Positions 1 through 7,640 of a DNA stretch of 34,895 nucleotides are shown here, piece after piece (within the stretch, counting starts at the first letter, position 1; every line of letters starts with the position of its first letter). The notes under the pieces were generated by a model. It was not told the DNA's origin and searched no databases. It saw only the letters and a program-made list of their open reading frames with translations. The translations under genes were made by a program, and so were the position numbers. This DNA comes from Oscillospiraceae bacterium (GTDB lineage: Bacteria > Bacillota > Clostridia > Oscillospirales > Oscillospiraceae): NCBI GenBank assembly GCA_009778485.1, contig WRJQ01000014.1, forward strand, positions 1 through 34,895. The letters run 5' to 3'.

Positions 1-92
1 AACGCGGTTTTCACCCCTGCTTCGCCAAATCCCTTGTCAATAAAGCAACATTTAACTGCGGTCTTTGTCATTGCATGGGTAAAAACCGCGTT
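1..92. repeat. Long imperfect inverted repeat (stem-loop)
   Basis: AACGCGGTTTTCACCC at 1-16 is the reverse complement of GGGTAAAAACCGCGTT at 77-92 except for one position, with about 60 bases between the arms. There is no T-run after the right arm and no open frame inside. The left arm begins at the first base of the window, so the element may continue outside it. It may be an extragenic palindrome or part of a structured RNA; the sequence does not decide which. Confidence 0.6.
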
Positions 93-108
93 GTGATAAC
101 TGCAAGCA

Positions 109-215
109 CCTCTCACCGAGATAGATTTTAGGGATTTTTGCTTCGTTTGAAGCAGCCTTGCTGTCGCAAGGCAATGAAAACGGAGAAAAAAGCACAAAAG
201 CTAGCCGGTGAGAGG
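109..215. repeat. Nested palindromic element
   Basis: The outer arms CCTCTCACCG (109-118) and CGGTGAGAGG (206-215) pair perfectly over 10 bp. Inside, GGATTTTTGCTTCGTTT (132-148) pairs imperfectly with AAAACGGAGAAAAAAGC (177-193), and a 7-bp hairpin GCCTTGC/GCAAGGC with a TGTC loop (155-172) forms the tip. The GGATTTTTGCT beginning and the CAGCCTT...AAGG core recur in the palindrome at the far end of the window (34812-34895). This suggests one repeat family, although the two copies differ a lot. Confidence 0.55.
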
Positions 216-220
216 CGTGT

Positions 221-243
221 CGAGTTCGAATCCCGCCCCCCTA
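221..243 (+). other. tRNA 3'-end-like remnant (T-loop sequence)
   Basis: GTTCGAATCCCGCC at 224-237 followed by a C-run looks like the T-loop and acceptor 3' strand of a tRNA. The five bases on each side of the TTCGAAT loop do not pair well (TCGAG against CCCGC). No 5' half of a tRNA is visible upstream, where palindromic DNA sits instead. If genuine it is a broken tRNA end or an integration-site scar, not a working tRNA. A chance match is quite possible. Confidence 0.25.
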
Positions 244-262
244 TGCATTACGAACCACTATA

Positions 263-291
263 TTGCCTGTAAGCCACTGTTGTGATAGAAT
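263..291 (+). promoter_or_regulatory. Sigma-A-type promoter for the flavoprotein-ferredoxin operon
   Basis: A -35 box TTGCCT (263-268) and a -10 box TAGAAT (286-291) are separated by exactly 17 bases. The predicted leader (about 298-378) contains two hairpins before the ribosome binding site: CGAACGGATCC/GGATCGTTCG (302-312/319-328, one bulge) and CGTCC/GGACG around a TGGC loop (332-345). No known riboswitch is recognised; the hairpins could still affect translation or mRNA stability. Confidence 0.5.
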
Positions 292-378
292 GCTGTTTGA
301 CCGAACGGATCCGATAGTGGATCGTTCGCACCGTCCTGGCGGACGAGACAACAACATCAATACAAGGAGGAGTACTCA

Positions 379-2340
379 TTGTCAAGTGAACTCAATTACG
401 GCAGCGCACCGCCACAGTGGCCGTACCCGGTCAAGTACGACGTAGAGAACAGGATCGACACGGACGTCCTGATTATCGGCGCCGGCGTGGCAGGCTCCAT
501 GGCGGGGCTTATGGCCGCCAGGAGAGGAGTCACAGTTGCGGTCGTCGACAAAGCGCCCATCGACATCAGCGGATGCGGCGGCGCCGGCCTCGACCATTAC
601 GGTGGCTGCATCTCGAACCCATCGGCAAGCACAACGCCCGAGGAGGCTGTCAGCAGGAGGCCGGACTCGTCGTTCAGCGGAGGCAGGATTATGGGACCCG
701 ATTTCAGGTCATATATCCAGATGAAAGGTTCATGGGACAATCTACTTGAACTGGAGAGGCTGGGCCTGAGATTCAGAGACGAAGAAGACGAATTCGCCGG
801 AGCGCCGTTCCGCGACGACGAGACGAAGATCATGTACGCCTACGATTACGAAGCGAAAACAACGATAAGGCTGCGCGGCGGCGCGTATATCAAGAAGTAC
901 ATGAAAGAAGGCCTGGAAAAAGAGAAGACCGCCACCCTCTACGAGCGCATCATGATTACAAGCCTCCTGACCGAGGATGGCAAGCAGGGCGCACGCGTCG
1001 TTGGCGCTACCGGAATCAACGAAGAGACAGGCGAGTTCTACGTCTTCAGGGCGAAGAGCGTTATTCTGTCAACGGCAGGCGTATCCATGCAAGGGACAAG
1101 CACATGGACATTTAACTCCGAGATGTTCGGCAATGGCTACCGCAACGACCCGAGATGCACCGGCGACGGAGTCGCGATGGCCTGGAAAGCCGGCGCGAAC
1201 TTCATGAGCGAGGAGCAGTTCGGCCAGGCGCTCTACACGGGCCCATTCGGATGGCCATGGTACGGCATCGGGAACCCGGATAACACCTGGCATCCGTGTA
1301 CGCTGGTCGATAACAAAGGCAATGAACTGCCATGGGTGGATATGAACGACAAGCCAATCTCCACCATGGAAGAGCGAACCAAGGGGCCGATGGGTATGAT
1401 GCGCCCGACGCCGCTTATTGACCCTGAAAAGATAAGAAGCGGCGAGATTGAACTGCCGCTGTGGGCGGATCTTTCGTCGATGTCCGACTATGAGCGCCGT
1501 GCCATATGGGGGCTTATGATCGGCAATGAAGGCAAGACCCGCGTTTCAATCTACGATTATTTCAACAAAGCGGGGTTCAACCCGGAAAAAGATATGCTCC
1601 AATGCCCCGTCATGAACCCGGAGATCTACGGCAACCACAGGAAAGACTGGTTCCAGGGCGAGCCGAACGCCGTCAAGTTCTGGAAAGCCGACACGCTCAG
1701 AGGCGTCGCCGTGGACTGGAATCAGATGACGAACGTCGAAGGCCTGTTCGCCGCAGGTTCCGAAGCAGGGCAAGGAGGCGCGGGCTGCGGCACGGCGGGA
1801 GCGTACTCCGGAAACAGAGCGGCCGAATACGCCATGAAGACGCAGCAAGGCAGCGTCAGCGAAGCTCAGATAGCTGCGGAAAAAGAGCGCGTCTACGCGC
1901 CCGTCAAAAGGATGAACGAGCGTAGCGGCTGCGTGAGTTGGAAAGAGCTTTGGATGGGAATGACCCGCGTCATGCAGCAGGACTGCGGCGAGATAAGGAC
2001 CCGCGTGCTCGCCGAGCACGGCCTCATGTGGCTCGACAGCATCAAACGCCATGAAATGCAGATGACCTACGCGAGGAACCCGCACGAGCTCGTCAGGGTG
2101 CTTGAGTGCGAGAGCAGGGTGACGACTGCGGAAGTGTACCTCTACCTGTGCCTGGCGAACTTCAAAGCGGAGGACGAAGGCGCGGGGCAGGACATGCACA
2201 GGTACACAAAGCTGATCGACGGGGAGCTGATCAACACATACAAGGAAGCCGAATGGTGGCTCAAACCTCCCTATGCTCCGACGTACCTCGAAAACTACGA
2301 AAACTGCAGAGCCAATGAAAAGGAGGTAAAGCAGCCATGA
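379..2340 (+). CDS. FAD-dependent oxidoreductase, AprA/fumarate-reductase flavoprotein type
   Basis: A 653-residue soluble flavoprotein of the succinate dehydrogenase/fumarate reductase/adenylylsulfate reductase alpha family. The N-terminal dinucleotide-binding motif is GAGVAG (residues 34-39) in DVLIIGAGVAG, followed by a GCGGAG stretch. A second FAD-contacting Gly-rich segment (LFAAGSEAGQGGAGCGTAG, near 455-473) lies in the C-terminal half. No signal peptide or membrane segment is seen, so it is probably cytosolic. The UUG start is chosen because AAGGAGG (364-370) lies 8 bases upstream and a full FAD domain follows. It overlaps the ferredoxin gene by ATGA, which implies translational coupling and a two-subunit enzyme passing electrons between FAD and Fe-S clusters. 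The substrate is unknown; there are no membrane-anchor, sat or sulfite reductase genes nearby, so calling it APS reductase would be unsafe. Confidence 0.85.
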   Translation: MSSELNYGSAPPQWPYPVKYDVENRIDTDVLIIGAGVAGSMAGLMAARRGVTVAVVDKAPIDISGCGGAGLDHYGGCISNPSASTTPEEAVSRRPDSSFSGGRIMGPDFRSYIQMKGSWDNLLELERLGLRFRDEEDEFAGAPFRDDETKIMYAYDYEAKTTIRLRGGAYIKKYMKEGLEKEKTATLYERIMITSLLTEDGKQGARVVGATGINEETGEFYVFRAKSVILSTAGVSMQGTSTWTFNSEMFGNGYRNDPRCTGDGVAMAWKAGANFMSEEQFGQALYTGPFGWPWYGIGNPDNTWHPCTLVDNKGNELPWVDMNDKPISTMEERTKGPMGMMRPTPLIDPEKIRSGEIELPLWADLSSMSDYERRAIWGLMIGNEGKTRVSIYDYFNKAGFNPEKDMLQCPVMNPEIYGNHRKDWFQGEPNAVKFWKADTLRGVAVDWNQMTNVEGLFAAGSEAGQGGAGCGTAGAYSGNRAAEYAMKTQQGSVSEAQIAAEKERVYAPVKRMNERSGCVSWKELWMGMTRVMQQDCGEIRTRVLAEHGLMWLDSIKRHEMQMTYARNPHELVRVLECESRVTTAEVYLYLCLANFKAEDEGAGQDMHRYTKLIDGELINTYKEAEWWLKPPYAPTYLENYENCRANEKEVKQP

Positions 2341-2675
2341 ATGAAGCTTATCTGGTGCCTAACCCGATCGCGCCGAACGAGGCGGTGTCGATAGATCCTG
2401 AAAAATGCGTCGGCTGCAATAACTGCGCTAAGCACTGCCGCGTTCAGACTATCATGCCGAACCCTGAAAAGGGCAAGCCGCCCATCGTCATTTATCCCGA
2501 CGAGTGCTGGTTCTGCGGCTGTTGCATCGAGTCTTGCGCCCACGATGCTATCAAGATGCACTTCCCCATCAACCAGAGGATTTTCTTTAAGCGCAAGGAG
2601 ACAGGCGAGGTCTTCCGTATTGGCGGGCCGGATTCGCCTCCGCAGAGCTATTTTGAGCCTGCGGTTGGGAAGTGA
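2337..2675 (+). CDS. 2x[4Fe-4S] ferredoxin subunit paired with the flavoprotein
   Basis: A 112-residue ferredoxin-like protein with two complete CxxCxxCxxxC clusters: Cys24/27/30/34 and Cys57/60/63/67. An extra Cys62 gives the unusual run CWFCGCC. About 40 residues follow the second cluster, rich in aromatic and charged residues, resembling the C-terminal extension of AprB-type subunits that wraps the flavoprotein partner. The start overlaps the upstream stop (ATGA), so the two proteins are probably made in equal amounts. Its role is electron transfer to or from the FAD of the upstream subunit. The gene is followed by a strong terminator, so the operon ends here. Confidence 0.85.
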   Translation: MNEAYLVPNPIAPNEAVSIDPEKCVGCNNCAKHCRVQTIMPNPEKGKPPIVIYPDECWFCGCCIESCAHDAIKMHFPINQRIFFKRKETGEVFRIGGPDSPPQSYFEPAVGK

Positions 2676-2691
2676 TTTAACAACAGCGTGT

Positions 2692-2711
2692 CTGTTCAGG
2701 TACCTGAGCAG
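2692..2711. repeat. Palindromic CTGTTCAGGTACC repeat, compact copy
   Basis: The 20-bp sequence CTGTTCAGGTACCTGAGCAG is palindromic except for one symmetric base pair. It carries the 13-base unit CTGTTCAGGTACC that also forms both arms of the hairpin at 9595-9634. It sits between the ferredoxin stop and the terminator hairpin. Confidence 0.6.
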
Positions 2712-2728
2712 TTAGACCGCAGCTAAGC

Positions 2729-2767
2729 GGCGGCAGGTGTGCTTATCACCTGCCGCCATTTTGTTTA
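2729..2767 (+). terminator. Rho-independent terminator of the flavoprotein-ferredoxin operon
   Basis: A perfect 11-bp stem GGCGGCAGGTG (2729-2739) / CACCTGCCGCC (2747-2757) with a 7-base loop is followed by ATTTTGTTT. The plus strand has the T-rich tail; the minus strand does not. It therefore serves the operon on its left better than the convergent gene on its right. Confidence 0.85.
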
Positions 2768-2779
2768 AGATGCTGATTC

Positions 2780-3787
2780 TCAGGCAGCGCTGTCAGGCTT
2801 GTCGCCATACTTATCTGACTCCGCGCCCTGCTTGCTCTTGCCGACTGTGACCGTCCTCGTTTCGCCGCCTGATATGTAGACCTTGCCGCACTCAGGGCAG
2901 ACTGAGGAATGCATCCTCACAGTCTGGCTCACGACTTTGCGGTCATCTCTTTGCGCCTTAGCCTGCTCGTGGCTGACATGCTCGCCCTCGTGAGCAGCGA
3001 CGGCTGCCGCAGCGCGGTTCGGGCTTATGTGCGTGGGCGCCTGAAAGCTAACCGAGCCATCGTTTGACCTATCCACATACTTGCGGCTGGCGCAGGTTGC
3101 GCACTCGCCCGCCCCTTCGACCGGCGACGCGCCGCTCGCCTTCATGCTGATATCAGGAGCGGGTAGGCCGCCGGACTGTGCGTCCGGTGTGCCCGAAGAA
3201 CCCGGAAGCGGAGGCAGTCCGAGACCCGGCGCGACAGGCGGCGCGACTGTTCCGCCGCCAGCGTCCCAACCCGAGGCTCCGCCGCCAACGTCCCAACCCG
3301 AGGCTCCGCCGCCGGGAATGGCATCGCCCGGAATAGTGCTGCCGTTGATTCCCCAGTCGACTCCGCCGCTGCCCCCCCAGTCGGCTGCTCCACCCGGAAC
3401 AGTGCCTCCCGCACCCGCCGCAGGACCCGCAGCGTGAGCGTCGAACGCCTCAGGCGAAACGTCGAGTATGTATGCCGGCCCCCAGACAGGGTCAGTATTC
3501 GGGAATCCCTGCCATAGGAGCATCTCCGGTGCAGAAGTCTTTGGCGCGGTTATTTCAACTTTGTAATCGACGTCGGGAGCAGTGAAAATCTCAGCCCCAA
3601 CGCGCGCCCCGGCGGTCGGCGCCGCAGGGGAAGTGCGCGGGATATTGCCCCCTGCCGCCGGCCTCGCATCGTCCCCGGCCGCAGCAGGCGCAGCAGCCCC
3701 CGCGACCGCACCCTGCCCGACCCCGCCGACCCCCGGCTGGTAAACGGCAGGCACATAATTGTTTACAGAATCAATCCTCATAATCAT
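2780..3787 (-). CDS. SprA-related putative metalloprotease-like protein with Gly/Pro/Ala-rich N-terminus
   Basis: A 335-residue protein. The first two thirds are low-complexity (Ala/Pro/Gly), with two near-identical copies of the GGGASGWD unit at about residues 160-177. The conserved part is C-terminal: ECATCASRKY with CxxC at 229-232, THISP, an HEGEH (HExxH) motif at 266-270, and a second CxxC (CPEC) at 297-300. This order (CxxC, SNDxxVSFxxPTHISP, HExxH, CxxC) matches the SprA-related family of putative zinc metalloproteins, whose biochemical role is not established. No signal peptide is obvious; the N-terminus starts at MIMRIDSVNNY. The start follows GGGAG four bases upstream. The neighbouring histidine kinase on the same strand may be co-transcribed, but a heptamer repeat array separates them. 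Confidence 0.7.
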   Translation of the reverse strand: MIMRIDSVNNYVPAVYQPGVGGVGQGAVAGAAAPAAAGDDARPAAGGNIPRTSPAAPTAGARVGAEIFTAPDVDYKVEITAPKTSAPEMLLWQGFPNTDPVWGPAYILDVSPEAFDAHAAGPAAGAGGTVPGGAADWGGSGGVDWGINGSTIPGDAIPGGGASGWDVGGGASGWDAGGGTVAPPVAPGLGLPPLPGSSGTPDAQSGGLPAPDISMKASGASPVEGAGECATCASRKYVDRSNDGSVSFQAPTHISPNRAAAAVAAHEGEHVSHEQAKAQRDDRKVVSQTVRMHSSVCPECGKVYISGGETRTVTVGKSKQGAESDKYGDKPDSAA

Positions 3788-3797
3788 TGAACTCCCA

Positions 3798-3852
3798 TAA
3801 CTCGTAACTCGTAACTCGTAACTCGAAACTCGTAACTCGTAACTATCTAACT
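3798..3852. repeat. Heptamer tandem repeat array (TAACTCG)n
   Basis: About seven units of period 7 lie here: four TAACTCG copies in a row from 3798, one AAACTCG, one TAACTCG, then degenerating copies TAACTAT and CTAACTC that overlap the stop codon of the histidine kinase. The array fills the gap between the kinase and the SprA-like gene and is flanked on both sides by AACTCCCA. A related period-7 array (TAGTTAG, complement CTAACTA) lies at 24322-24342. Confidence 0.85.
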
Positions 3853-6800
3853 CCCAATGTATCTACCCAGTTTTTCCATCATCTCATTAAAGTCGATCGG
3901 CTTGCCGATATGATCGTTCATGCCTGCCGCGAGGCACATCTCCACATCCTCGCGGAAAACATTGGCGGTCATCGCGATGATAGGTATACGGGACGCCTTC
4001 GCAGTGCCAAGCGCGCGGATCGTCTCCGTAGCTGTAAGGCCATCCATCTCCGGCATCTGAATATCCATGAAAATCATGTCGTAAACATCGGGAGAGTCGC
4101 TGAAAAGTTTGACAGCCTCCAAGCCGTTGGTGGCGCAGTCGATCACGATCTGCGTCGGTTCCAGCAACGCAAGAACGATCTCCCTGTTGATTTCCACATC
4201 CTCGGCGAGCAATATGCGGCGCCCCGGGAACACAGGCTTATCCGCCGCCTTGGCGCTCTCTTGCTTGATCGTCGAAATAAAGCCCAAATGCCTGTTGATT
4301 GTATCCGCGATATCAGAAGGGAAGAGCGGCTTGGATAGAAAATCGTCTACGCCCGCGTCCTTGGCTTCCTGCTCTATTGCAAGCCAGTCGTAAGCGGATA
4401 TCATTATAATGACAGGCTCCTGTTCCCCTGCAGCCCTGATCCTGCGCGTGAGCTCGATGCCATCCACGCCGGGCATCTTCCAGTCTGTAAAGCAAATATC
4501 GTATTTCACCCCGGATGACAGCATCTTCAGGGCAGTATCGGCGTCGGAGGCGGCGCTGCAGGCGATACCCATGCGATCCGCGAGCATCATAAAGTAGTCG
4601 AGAGTATCCTGCTCGTCGTCCACGACGAGGACGTTCAGGTCTTTCAGGTTCGGAGGAAGGAGTTCGCCGGGCTCGTCGGGGGCGCGCTCCATCTTGACTG
4701 TGAAAGAGAAGACGGAACCTTTGCCGATATCCGACTCGACAGTAATCGTCCCATCCATAAGTTCGACGATCTGCTTGGAAATAGCAAGGCCGAGGCCGGT
4801 GCCGCCGAACTTGCGCGACGTGCTGCTTTCCGCCTGCTCGAACGAGGTGAACAGGCGGGTGAGCTGCTCGTGGCTGATCCCGACGCCGTTATCCGCGACG
4901 TCGACTTTGACGATGCATTTCCCGTCGGCTTCGCCTGCGTTCTCGATTTGGAGCGTTATCGCGCCGCCGTCCGGGGTGAACTTCACAGCGTTTGACAGCA
5001 GGTTCGTAATAACCTGTGCAAGCCTCTGGTCGTCGCCGATCAGGCGCGGAGGGACTTTCGGATCGAGTTTTACTGAAAGCTTCTGATTCTTCTCGTTTAC
5101 ACGGAAAACCACGACGTTGACGACCTTTTGCAGCATACGTTCAAACTCGAACTCCACATTGGACAGCTCAAACTTATCGGCTTCGATCTTCGACATATCC
5201 AGAACATCGTTGATGACGCCCAGCAGATGCGAAGATGCAACTTCGATTTTCTCGAAAGCGTAGTCCTTCTTTTCGGCATTCGGAGCGGCTTTGCCAATCG
5301 TCGTCATGCCGACGATCGCGTTTATCGGGGTCCTTATCTCGTGGCTCATGTTGGAAAGGAATCTGCCCTTGGCGTTGCTCGCCGCCTTCGCCTCCTCCAA
5401 AGCTATGCCGAGCTCCTGCGTCATCTCGTTGCGGAGCAGGGCGTTGGTGATCAGGAGGCTTGCAGAGCGCAGGATTGACTCCTCGTTCGCTGTGTACAGA
5501 TGCTCTTTCCGGCAATCGTTAAAACCGACGAAACCCCAGAACTCCCCTCGCAGGAAAACCGGTACAATCAATATTGAAAGGATGCCTTGCGGGGCAAGCC
5601 TTGCCTGTTCCTTCTCGGACATATCGCGGACGAGGCTGTTGATGCATTCCCCGCGCGACAGGCGTTCTTCCCAACCGGGGAGATCCTCTTCGTATGGCGC
5701 CTTTATCGTGATGTCCTTCCCCTGCGAAGGCTCGACGCCCTCAGACCATTCGTAAAGCTGCGTGCAGTACAGCTTGCCATCTTCATAATGGTTTTCCCAA
5801 AGCCGGACGCGGTCGGCGCCGACAGCTTCCGCCATAATCCCCATGCTGGTCAGCAGGGCGTTTTCGAACTCGTCGACGTCAGCCTGCAGGAGCAGCGTCA
5901 GGGCATGGTTGACGGAGTTGAGGAGCACGTCGCGCTGCTCGATGTCTTTTATCATCTGCTGATGCTCGCGAAGGTCGCGGGTGAAGCCCGCCACAACGTA
6001 GCCGCCTCCGTATCCGAGCCGTACCAGCGTGACTTCGGCAGGAATGATCGTGCCGTCGGACAGCATATGAGTCCACCCGGTGTCCCGGCGCCCTTTTTCA
6101 AATGCTTCCGCAATGTATACCCTGGCCATCTCCGAGGACAGGCTGCCGTCGGGCTGGTACTCCGGCGCGAAATCGAAGAATCTGTCGAGATAATCCTGCT
6201 TGTCTTTTGCCCTGAAGAGTTTTATAGCCTCTTCGTTGCAGTCGATGCAGTTGTATTGCGCATCTATCAGTGTGCAACCGAGCGGCGTCGCGTCTAAAAT
6301 GAGCCGCGCCCTGTCGCGCGCTTCCTGCAGGCGTTCCCAGGCGCCGCTGATCGTCCTGGCGAGGTCCCCTATCTCGTCGGCGCGGCCGCTGCCGTATATA
6401 TCGGCTCCGGCTTCGTCGTCGCCGGTTTTCGATACGCTGTCCGTTAGCTTATCCAGCGGGCTGAGCACGAGGCGGCTGGTCGTAGCGGAAGCGGCGAGCG
6501 TATAGAAGAGATATATCGCGATGAATGCGAGCACGAGCGGCACAAGAGTCGAGGCGCTGAACAGCGAGCTGCTGTTAAAGAACGTCACTACTATCCATGA
6601 TGAATGCGCAATCGGCACGATGGATGCGTAGCTGTACGGGCCTTTGCTCAATGTGACGATTTCAGGTTGCTTGCCGGTAGGGAAGTGCTCCGGGCTGTTT
6701 GCGAGATACTCGCCTATGAAGCTGTTGAACGAGGGATCCTTGCTCTCCGAGCCGATGTTCCTCTCCCCGTCGAAGTCGTTGATGCCAAAATCGCTGCCCA

Positions 6801-7491
6801 GCACGATCGAGCCGGTTCTGTCTATGACGAAGCCTTTCACGTCACCGGTTTCATACCTGGCAAACATTGCCTCGAGCATATCGTCAATCGTGAGCCCCGA
6901 GCATATTACGCCCAGGAGCTTGCCGTCGCGGACGACTTCGTGGTTTACCCAGATTTGCCATTCGCCCGAGAGTTTGTCTATGTCGATGTTATATGCAAAG
7001 GGGGCGTCGATTGATACGAGATCGTAGTACCAGTCGTTATACGAATCATCCGGGTTGATCCGATCAAGAGGCGCGACTTCGTTGTAAGGCGTCGCGGCGT
7101 CGAGCGCGTACTCGTGCTTCGAGCCGTCAATGACGAAATAGAGCATAGACCCTCGCATGAGGTCGATATAGTCGATCATCTCGTTGTATGCGGCGAGCTT
7201 CTTGCCCTCGTCGCCTTCGTCCGCGAACCAGTCCGTCAAGGCGCGCGTACGCGCGACCTTCTGCAGGAGCGCGAGGTCGCGGCTCATGTACAGATTGAAT
7301 GCGTCGACGGTGTCTGCGGAGTAGAAAAGGGCAAGGTCCTCCGAAGCCCTGACTGCGACGCCCCTGCTGATGATGGTCGCGGTGACCGTCACAAGCGCGA
7401 GCGCCAGGACAAGAAGGAGTACATTTGTTGTGCGGACTCGCGCGGATATTTTCCCGCTGCGAAACCGCGCCCGGCCGGATACTGCTCTCAT
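3847..7491 (-). CDS. Hybrid sensor histidine kinase with two receiver domains
   Basis: A 1214-residue membrane sensor. The order is transmembrane segment (about 22-42), large extracellular Cache-like sensor (about 45-310), second transmembrane segment (about 314-336), HAMP (about 338-390), PAS (about 395-505), GAF (about 520-690), HisKA with phospho-accepting His near 717 in NMSHEIRTP, and HATPase_c with N-box NLLSNAVKF and G-box GGTGLGLAI. Two receiver domains follow, with likely phosphorylated Asp near 1003 (TDWKMPG) and 1142 (MDIQMPEMDG). The start at 7491 is chosen over an in-frame ATG at 7554 because AGAGG precedes it and a good promoter lies between the two. No DNA-binding output domain is present, so signalling must pass to another protein. 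It is divergent from the nucleoside operon; a regulatory link is possible but unproven. Confidence 0.92.
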   Translation of the reverse strand: MRAVSGRARFRSGKISARVRTTNVLLLVLALALVTVTATIISRGVAVRASEDLALFYSADTVDAFNLYMSRDLALLQKVARTRALTDWFADEGDEGKKLAAYNEMIDYIDLMRGSMLYFVIDGSKHEYALDAATPYNEVAPLDRINPDDSYNDWYYDLVSIDAPFAYNIDIDKLSGEWQIWVNHEVVRDGKLLGVICSGLTIDDMLEAMFARYETGDVKGFVIDRTGSIVLGSDFGINDFDGERNIGSESKDPSFNSFIGEYLANSPEHFPTGKQPEIVTLSKGPYSYASIVPIAHSSWIVVTFFNSSSLFSASTLVPLVLAFIAIYLFYTLAASATTSRLVLSPLDKLTDSVSKTGDDEAGADIYGSGRADEIGDLARTISGAWERLQEARDRARLILDATPLGCTLIDAQYNCIDCNEEAIKLFRAKDKQDYLDRFFDFAPEYQPDGSLSSEMARVYIAEAFEKGRRDTGWTHMLSDGTIIPAEVTLVRLGYGGGYVVAGFTRDLREHQQMIKDIEQRDVLLNSVNHALTLLLQADVDEFENALLTSMGIMAEAVGADRVRLWENHYEDGKLYCTQLYEWSEGVEPSQGKDITIKAPYEEDLPGWEERLSRGECINSLVRDMSEKEQARLAPQGILSILIVPVFLRGEFWGFVGFNDCRKEHLYTANEESILRSASLLITNALLRNEMTQELGIALEEAKAASNAKGRFLSNMSHEIRTPINAIVGMTTIGKAAPNAEKKDYAFEKIEVASSHLLGVINDVLDMSKIEADKFELSNVEFEFERMLQKVVNVVVFRVNEKNQKLSVKLDPKVPPRLIGDDQRLAQVITNLLSNAVKFTPDGGAITLQIENAGEADGKCIVKVDVADNGVGISHEQLTRLFTSFEQAESSTSRKFGGTGLGLAISKQIVELMDGTITVESDIGKGSVFSFTVKMERAPDEPGELLPPNLKDLNVLVVDDEQDTLDYFMMLADRMGIACSAASDADTALKMLSSGVKYDICFTDWKMPGVDGIELTRRIRAAGEQEPVIIMISAYDWLAIEQEAKDAGVDDFLSKPLFPSDIADTINRHLGFISTIKQESAKAADKPVFPGRRILLAEDVEINREIVLALLEPTQIVIDCATNGLEAVKLFSDSPDVYDMIFMDIQMPEMDGLTATETIRALGTAKASRIPIIAMTANVFREDVEMCLAAGMNDHIGKPIDFNEMMEKLGRYIGS

Positions 7492-7515
7492 GTTTTCAAA
7501 CCTCTCTATGCAGCA

Positions 7516-7544
7516 AGTATACCATATAACTACGGAGCGGACAA
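7516..7544 (-). promoter_or_regulatory. Promoter of the hybrid histidine kinase
   Basis: On the minus strand, -35 TTGTCC (complement of 7539-7544) and -10 TATACT (complement of 7516-7521) are separated by 17 bases. Transcription would start about 15 bases before the AGAGG ribosome binding site of the kinase. It lies back-to-back with the deoC promoter, leaving only 16 bases between the two -35 boxes. Confidence 0.65.
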
Positions 7545-7560
7545 TCTTTTTCAAGATTGA

Positions 7561-7589
7561 TTGCCGACTCGCCGATTGTGTGATATACT
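7561..7589 (+). promoter_or_regulatory. Promoter of the nucleoside (deoC) operon
   Basis: TTGCCG (7561-7566) and TATACT (7584-7589) are 17 bases apart. Just downstream, GTGGG and CCCAC around a CTGCA loop (7593-7607) make a small hairpin near the predicted transcript start, a possible operator or mRNA 5' structure. No other convincing promoter is seen before the end of the nucleoside operon. Confidence 0.65.
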
Positions 7590-7640
7590 AAGGTGGGCTG
7601 CACCCACAACCCAATAGTTAGTAACGGAAAGGATTATGCT

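Noticed and set aside
1546-2199. Long minus-strand open frame opposite the flavoprotein gene
   Set aside because: It is an antisense shadow of a GC-rich coding region, without a ribosome binding site or recognisable motif; the plus-strand gene is clearly real.
379-2675. Calling the flavoprotein-ferredoxin pair APS reductase (aprAB)
   Set aside because: The fold and pairing match, but there is no sulfur-metabolism context and the active site was not compared, so only the family is named.
7492-7554. N-terminal extension of the histidine kinase to ATG 7554
   Set aside because: The segment contains the -35 and -10 boxes, and a proper ribosome binding site precedes the ATG at 7491.
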